Translations under genes and position numbers: made by a program | Shown here: positions 58,294 through 64,000 of the stretch, piece by piece | Position numbering within the stretch: the first letter of the stretch is position 1 | Layout: each line of letters starts with the position of its first letter | Notes under the pieces: generated by a model | Seen by the model: only the letters and a program-made list of their open reading frames with translations | Told to the model about the DNA's origin: nothing | The model's database searches: none | NCBI RefSeq assembly: GCF_019175385.1 | Contig: NC_083339.1 | Span: forward strand, 111,461,601-111,525,600 | Direction of reading: 5' to 3' | DNA length: 64,000 nucleotides | From: Lycium barbarum | Lineage: Eukaryota; Streptophyta; Magnoliopsida; Solanales; Solanaceae

Positions 58294-59368
58294 TTATTCT
58301 GTCCTGTAATTTATTCAGAGTTCAGAGTTCAAGGTTTAACGAGGTTTTTGTTTTCCCTTAATCCTGCAGCAGAGTACTCTGCTTGCGGAGATTTCTCTCT
58401 TGGGAATTAAAGTGTTTTTATTTTTTGCCTTTTTAAAAAAAAAAAAAAAAAATTCTTCATCGCTTTTGTAAATGAATGATAAGAATAAAGATTTAAAGAC
58501 GTTGGAGTTAAGATGTAGGGGTTAAATTCGTTTCTTTGTTTCTTAAAACAGCTAAATCCTTCCCACAGTATTTTAATTTGTTTCGTTCAATCTTACAGCA
58601 TATGATAAAATAAGCGTTCTTATGATATTCTTTATGTGATTCCCTAGCCTACCCAAGACTACTTTATAAAGATGTTATGTGTAGCTCCATTCGAATAGTT
58701 CAACGGAAAAATTGGGTCATTTTATCATGTTTTGGAGCAATCGTTAATTAGTAGAAAGAGTGTTTTTGAGGTATTTGGCTAGTTGGAGGGAATTATTTCT
58801 AGCAAAAAAAAAAAAAAAACGTAACGACGAGAATATTTTTTAGCAAAAAAACGTAATGGAAGGTAAATTTGACCTATTTAGAATAGTTTTAAGGACTTTT
58901 AGCTCTGTACCCATTATTTAGTGACCTTTTGTTAACTCAATGAATGAATAATTAAGAAAATACTGTAAATCAGTGAAAGGAAAACTACGACACTGACATG
59001 ACATGAAAGATGTGGAAAAACAAGAAAAAATAAGTAAAATATCTCAATTCATTTTCACCATAGTTAATTTCTTCATTTTTCTTTTAGATTTTGTTTATTT
59101 TGATTATTGTTCTGTCATTAGACACACAAACGAAAACTTTTAGAGCGTGTAATGGAATATTGAGTAATTTCTTAAGAGTAGCCGGAAAAGAAAAGCCATA
59201 TTAAGATTGTCACAGAACTACCAATTTCAAAATTAAGGTGGCTTACCAATTGATTTGGGAAAAACATTAAAGCAAAATCACCTAGCCAGGTCGAAGTCAG
59301 GATATTATCCACTTAGTTCACTACTTTATACTCATATGTGTTTTTGATCAGATCATTATTTAATACTC
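58294..59368. other. 3' flank of the LysM gene, no further gene
   Basis: Probable 3' untranslated region up to about 58510, then AT-rich DNA with A-runs (58435-58452, 58803-58819). Nothing coding is seen. Confidence 0.5.
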
Positions 59369-59946
59369 ACATGGTTTGAAACCAACCATGGTTTCAAACC
59401 ATATTTGGACATATAATTTGAACATTCTAAGTTGTGTGTTTTTTTTATAGACATAAAAACCCCCACAAATTGTGAAAACGATCAAAACATTCTCAATTCT
59501 TATATAATCTTACCAAATGAGCAAATCGTAGTTTATAACAAAATTAGTACACTACTAGAAGGCTTTTCTAAAAAATGCAATATCAATTAATCAAACTTTA
59601 ATTCAATAAAAAAGAAAATTTAACATGAATAGTAATGTAACTACTCTTTAATATAATCCTCCCACATAAATTAAAGGTTGGTAGACATAAATAAAGGTTG
59701 GTGGAAGTTAATGAGATTGGTAAATGATTGATGGGGGTAATTGTTCAAAATATCTATCAACTTATTGGTCTTTTATTACAAAATATAAACTTATGAGTTA
59801 AATTTTATATTTAAGAAGTTCAAACCATGGTTTCAAATCCCAAATCATGCCTTTTTGGATGATTTGGGGTTTAAAACCATGGTTTGAAACCATGATTCCA
59901 AACGTATGTCCAAACGCTGGTTTGAAACTATGGGATAGCCAAACGC
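59369..59946. mobile_element. MITE-like element with accatggtttcaaacca repeats
   Basis: The left part (catggtttgaaaccaaccat, then ggtttcaaaccatatttgga) is roughly inverse to the right part (accatggtttgaaaccatga, then gtccaaacgctggtttgaaa). The two arms frame about 400 bp of unrelated AT-rich DNA. The exact ends are uncertain and no target duplication was identified. Confidence 0.5.
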
Positions 59947-60195
59947 CTACTTAATATTACTTGACAATTTAAAATATTTAAAAGACATACGAATAAATTG
60001 CGGTCAAAGGTTTTCTTGTTTCACTCTCGAAATCCGAACTATTTCATATAAATTAGGACTAATGGATGCTAGAAATAGCCAAATAGGGATTCCTTGAGCA
60101 TAGCATGCAGTTGTGCATTTTTTTTTTTTTTTAATAAAGTCCACTAGGCTTTTGGCCTAGGGCTGATTTTCTATAATTTCTCAAAACAAAACAAG

Positions 60196-61128
60196 CTAAA
60201 TGTCTTTACAGAGGTGGCCATATAGACCAATAAAAAATATGATTAAGCTAATGACCAACTTAAGTCTTATATGATGGCTTAAGTTGGCACTACAAATAGC
60301 AAAAATAAAAATGTGGTAAAAAACTAAAACTTGAAGAAATGATCTGCTAATCCAATCTTGTAAGCATAATTGAATGTTGTTCTCCTGCTTGTCCACCAAC
60401 TTGTGTCCCAAGTTTGAACCCTTGAAGCACAAATTGGCCATCAGTCCATGTATATCAGCAGTATACTTGTGTATACCAGCATGATACTTGTGTATATCAG
60501 TCCCTACAGTCCTACAAAAGCTCATAACTGCACATAGGTAACCTTTATCTATCTGTAACACTAGATTTGCACTCCAAAACCAGGTGATATACTGCAATTT
60601 ATACATGATATACTGCAATATATACATGATATACTGCAAAATACTATATGCCTGAGATTTTGCATGCATGGTCCGAATGACCTGAGTGTTGCTGAAAATT
60701 CCTCCAAGAATCCTTGTAACATGTACGTACAAAATGGCATCTACAAATGCAGAAAAACCAGTTCTGCATGTCCAGTATGATGCTATGATAGTTGCTGATT
60801 CAGATGTGTCCCAAATTGCCTCTTGCTTCTTCTCCCTCAGCTTCTTCTCTTGACCTTCCTGTAGTAGTGTAGTTGTATCCATCCTTGGTGCATTCTTGTA
60901 ACAGCTACTGCACAAAGTCTCTTGGATATAACCAAGACAGTCTCCATAAGCTGTCATCTCTTCTGCAGATTGAGCACAAAGTGCTGATACCACTGCACAA
61001 AGATTTGCCAACATATAGAGACTGGTTGACATTGTGGAGAATTGCCTTAAATCCCATGATATCAGATCTGAATCATGTAAACCTGCCATCCTTATGTGAC
61101 TTCTGTATAGATTACAAAATCCTGCCAC
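60196..61128 (-). other. 310-codon frame in the LINE 3' region, no known domain
   Basis: A long open frame between the RNase H end and the poly(A) tail. It has no motif I recognise. Residues encoded at 60585-60650 form a 7-residue repeat (LQYIMYI, LQYIMYK, LQYITW) from a 21-bp tandem repeat, and 60440-60500 gives another short repeat (HKYHAGIHKYTADIHG). The ends are hydrophobic (VISLIIFFIGLYGHL). It may be chance openness in a long 3' untranslated region. Two further frames (61092-61400 and 61424-61894) are similar in character. Confidence 0.3.
60585..60648. repeat. 21-bp tandem repeat, three copies
   Basis: tgatatactgcaa begins copies at 60585, 60606 and 60627, separated by variants of tatatacatg. 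Confidence 0.85.
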
Positions 61129-61985
61129 ATAGTGACTAGAACTCTGAAAACTGCTCTGCTGGTTTTTGAAAACAAGACCATATCATATCCTATGTGACTA
61201 GGATAAATGGTGCACAACATTTGAATAGTTGTGCAATTGAAATCCCCCTCAGTATGTATTATATCATCTCCAGATTTAATAGGATCCATGATACAGAACT
61301 CAGGAAAATTTCTAAGAAAACTGAAAATTTCCAATTTCCATGCAGCATGTGTGCCTGCAAAATAGTCATTACTGTTAGTGTAGCACAGCACCACCAACAA
61401 CTCAATATTTTGCCATTGTTACACTATTGCAAGGAACCAGTAAAATCAGTTTCACACCAGCTGCCTCTGCTTGAATTATCAATATACATCCATATTCCTC
61501 TATCTTGAACCTCACAACACTTCTTCCTTGATGCCAAAACTACAGTGGAATGGGCACCAAGTGTTAATACCACACACTGCAGCCTTAATACCAAAGAATT
61601 CATGTGTGTACAGTTCTTCTGCAGCTTCCATACCGAATCTATTAAAGGTATCAGGTTCTCCAGGATTTCCATATGTGAATCCATGAAAAACCAGCAATAT
61701 TGGCCTTTGGTACACTGATTAAACTGCATACTTATCATGTTTTGTGCAAGAATCAAAGTAGCATTGCCTGCCTTTCCTTTGAACCACTTTTGTTCCATAT
61801 CATGACAGATATGATCCAAATTATGAATCTTCCTGATGCCTTGTACCTTCTTCCTCCTGCATATTTTGTAGCCTACAAAAAAAAAAAAAAACACACATGA
61901 TTAGAAATAAAACTTCTCATCTTACTCTCCTCCAGAAGGACTTGAGTAAGATGAGACATGATGGAATCCACACCAGAATCCATCC

Positions 61986-64000
61986 TCAATATCTTCTTTT
62001 TGTTCTGATTCTTAAATAGGGACACTGAAGTTTGTCACTATTAAGAATCTTCCTTCCCTTTGAATCCAGTTTTGCAAAGGAGTTGATATCTACCTCTCCA
62101 TGATCAAGGGCATAGTTAGCAAGATGATCATCCAACTGGTTACCCTTTCTCATAATATGCAAAACCTATACCTCTGCACGGTCCATGATATCTAACAGCT
62201 CCTCAACCTCAAATGCAATGTTCCATGGAGGTTTCCACTCTCTATCCAAGATATTCTTCAATAATAAAGAATCAGTTTCCAAAATGAAGGAGTAGACATG
62301 TTTTTACAAACAATATCTTGCAGCCTGCAGAAGTGCTTGTGCCTCAGATTCAGTATTTGTACATTCTCCCATTGTCCTAGCCTCTGCATGTATCAAATCT
62401 CCATATGACATTCTCACACAAAAGGCAAATGAACTTCTGCCTGGGTTTCCTCTAGTTGCCCCATCAGTGTTGCACTTCCAAATATCCCCAGGTGGAAATT
62501 TCCACATGACCTTGGTGACTTGTAATTTTGGCACAAACTGTTCCAAAATCTTCAGAATATCATGCCATCTATGTGGAACTGTTTTGATTCCGGGCTTCCT
62601 AATTCTCACCAATTGCTGAATATCAGTAGAAGCTTGATAAATAACTCTGCTAGTTGACACCTTGTCCCTATGCTTATCTCCATTTCTTTTCTTCCAAAGC
62701 TGCCAAACTATGATAGATGGGATAGCATAGAAAATATTCTGAAGTCTGGATGGAACATTAGTTGACCACTATTGCATGATCACCTGATGCAAGTGCATAC
62801 CATGAACATTTATTCCAGCTGCTGCACAAAAATATGTCCATGTTGCTTGTGCTGGTGCACATCTCAAGAATATGTGAGGGACAATCTCTTCCTTTGGTTC
62901 TACACAACAAGAACACCTGGAAGGCAGATGATATCCCCAACTTTTTACTACATCATCAAGAGGGAATTTGAAATGCCATACTCTCCACATCAGAAATGCT
63001 ATCTTGAATGGCCTCATTACACAGGAATTCAGGATGAACAATGAAGTATAATGGGCCTAGTCCAGTCCAGTTATCAAACCATAATAATGAAGAACCCATT
63101 CTCAGGTTCCACCAAATTTGATGATCAATCAGATCCCTAGCCTGCAACATTTTCCTCCATATATGAGATCCTTCTTTCCAAGGGACTAGGATTGGATTAT
63201 TCTTCTTTAAATATTTGTTGCTCATGAAGGCACTCCATAAGGATGGTTTAGTCCTGAAATTCCACCATAACTTAGCAAACAAAGCCATAGACATGTCTGC
63301 AAGTGATCTAAATCCCAAACCTCCTTCCTGCACAGACGGACACACCTTTTTCCATTTTGCCCAATGCCTGCCACTTTCACCTATATTGTTACTCCAGTAA
63401 AACTGAGCAAAGATCTTGTGCAATTTGTCAATAACAAATGAAGGAGGATCAACAGTTGCCAACGAGTGCATAGGCATTGCCTGCAGTACATGCTGTAGAA
63501 GGACTGCCCTTCCTCTAAAGGACAAAAGTTTTCCTTTCTAACTCTGTAGCCTGTTTCTTACATTTGCAAGCAGTTCTGAGTAAAATGCCATCTTGCTCTT
63601 GCTGTAATATATAGGGAAACCAAGGTACATCAGAGGAAACTCCTTCCTAGAAATACCAGTTACCCTTTCCACCTTTTGAAAAACCTCTTCTTCCACCCTA
63701 TCATGTAGGTACACAGAACTCTTTGCTTTGTTAATCAGCTGTCCTGAAGCTACTTCATATTCAGACAACACCTTCATGATCAAGCCAAGTGAAATATCAC
63801 ATGATGATGAGAAAATGATGGTGTCATCTGCATAGGCAAGATGATTGATTTTTGGACTCCACTTAGGCAAGCCAAAACCAGTAAACCACAGGTTATTATG
63901 CAAAGAATTTAAGGCCCTTGACAATACTTCAGCAGCTATGATGAATAGTGTAGGAGACAATGGGTCACCCTGCTTAATACCCCTAGTTGAATGAAAGAAA
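61986..64000 (-). pseudogene. LINE ORF2: reverse transcriptase to RNase H, broken, partial
   Basis: From the window edge: reverse transcriptase with LAYADDTIIFS (about 63840), then GYSEYEV-like and YLGFPIYYSK pieces. A TAG at 63540-63538 sits where plant LINEs usually have Trp (RLQS-stop-KGKLLSFRGR), and the frame continues to 62956. A frameshift leads into the zinc-finger-like reverse-transcriptase C-terminal region (63041-62769: FKIAFLMWRVWHFKFPLDD and CSCC). RNase H follows (62520-61986: WKCNTDGATRGNPG, then HIMRKGNQLDDHLANYAL) with a TAG at 62168-62166, and ends at TGA 61988-61986. An RNase H at the end of ORF2 is common in plant L1 elements. Confidence 0.85.

Larger units (their letters stand above)
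60118..64000 (-). mobile_element. L1-type LINE retrotransposon, runs off the window
   Basis: On the minus strand, reverse transcriptase, a zinc-finger-like C-terminal region and an RNase H domain are followed by a long 3' region. That region ends in ccctaggccaaaagcctag and a poly(A) tail, seen as T's at 60118-60133. The 5' part (endonuclease, ORF1) lies beyond 64000. Several stops and frameshifts make it inactive. The palindromic end aggccaaaagcct is typical of plant L1 3' ends as I recall. Confidence 0.85.

Overview
This window is plant nuclear DNA: AT-rich, gene-poor and built mostly of nested transposable elements. Tekay-like and Athila/Tat-like Gypsy elements, Copia LTRs, Ac-type hAT transposons, a Mutator-like element (MULE), an L1-type LINE and several MITEs all carry plant hallmarks. 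Several repeat termini resemble ones I recall from Solanaceae, so a solanaceous eudicot is my best guess (inference, not tested). I support only one intact host-type gene, a small membrane-anchored LysM-domain protein at 57958-58293 (+).

Layout. 1-5280: retroelement relics, a Copia 3' LTR (2784-3579) carrying a MITE, and a segment (3890-4960) with an inverted partner at 32970-33725. 5289-13456: an 8.2 kb hAT element with a perfect 8-bp target duplication, a decayed transposase, a nested 3.2 kb solo LTR and a nested 0.7 kb hAT MITE. 14398-24165: an inverted-repeat element split by a 9.2 kb non-coding LTR retrotransposon (a LARD, 14555-23771), whose 3' LTR is itself split by a solo LTR (22163-23443). 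24500-26428: a hAT MITE and a long-TIR element holding tRNA-like A and B boxes. 28000-31699: a second, cleaner hAT copy on the minus strand, with a perfect 8-bp target duplication. 32140-37828: MITEs, the duplicated segment, and a hAT MITE carrying Copia LTR debris. 37829-43380: a MULE transposase relic, a five-unit array of up to 169 bp, and three small unrecognised accessory ORFs. 43380-53493: a 5'-truncated Athila/Tat-type Gypsy element. 53900-56270: a Copia relic with a MITE. 57958-58293: the LysM gene. 60118-64000: a LINE that runs off the window edge.

How the parts relate. Comparing duplicated elements inside the window gives direct empty-site evidence for two nested insertions (hAT copy 1 against copy 2, and the split element against its copy at 32140-32660). 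The same comparisons show that most premature stops are C-to-T or G-to-A changes (Trp codons to TGA/TAG, Gln codons to TAA/TAG), as expected of long-methylated, silenced DNA. The best candidate for something undescribed is the MULE neighbourhood: a transposase on the minus strand, a tandem array with a repeated ACGTG-containing motif, and two apparently related small acidic ORFs on the plus strand, each interrupted by one in-frame stop.
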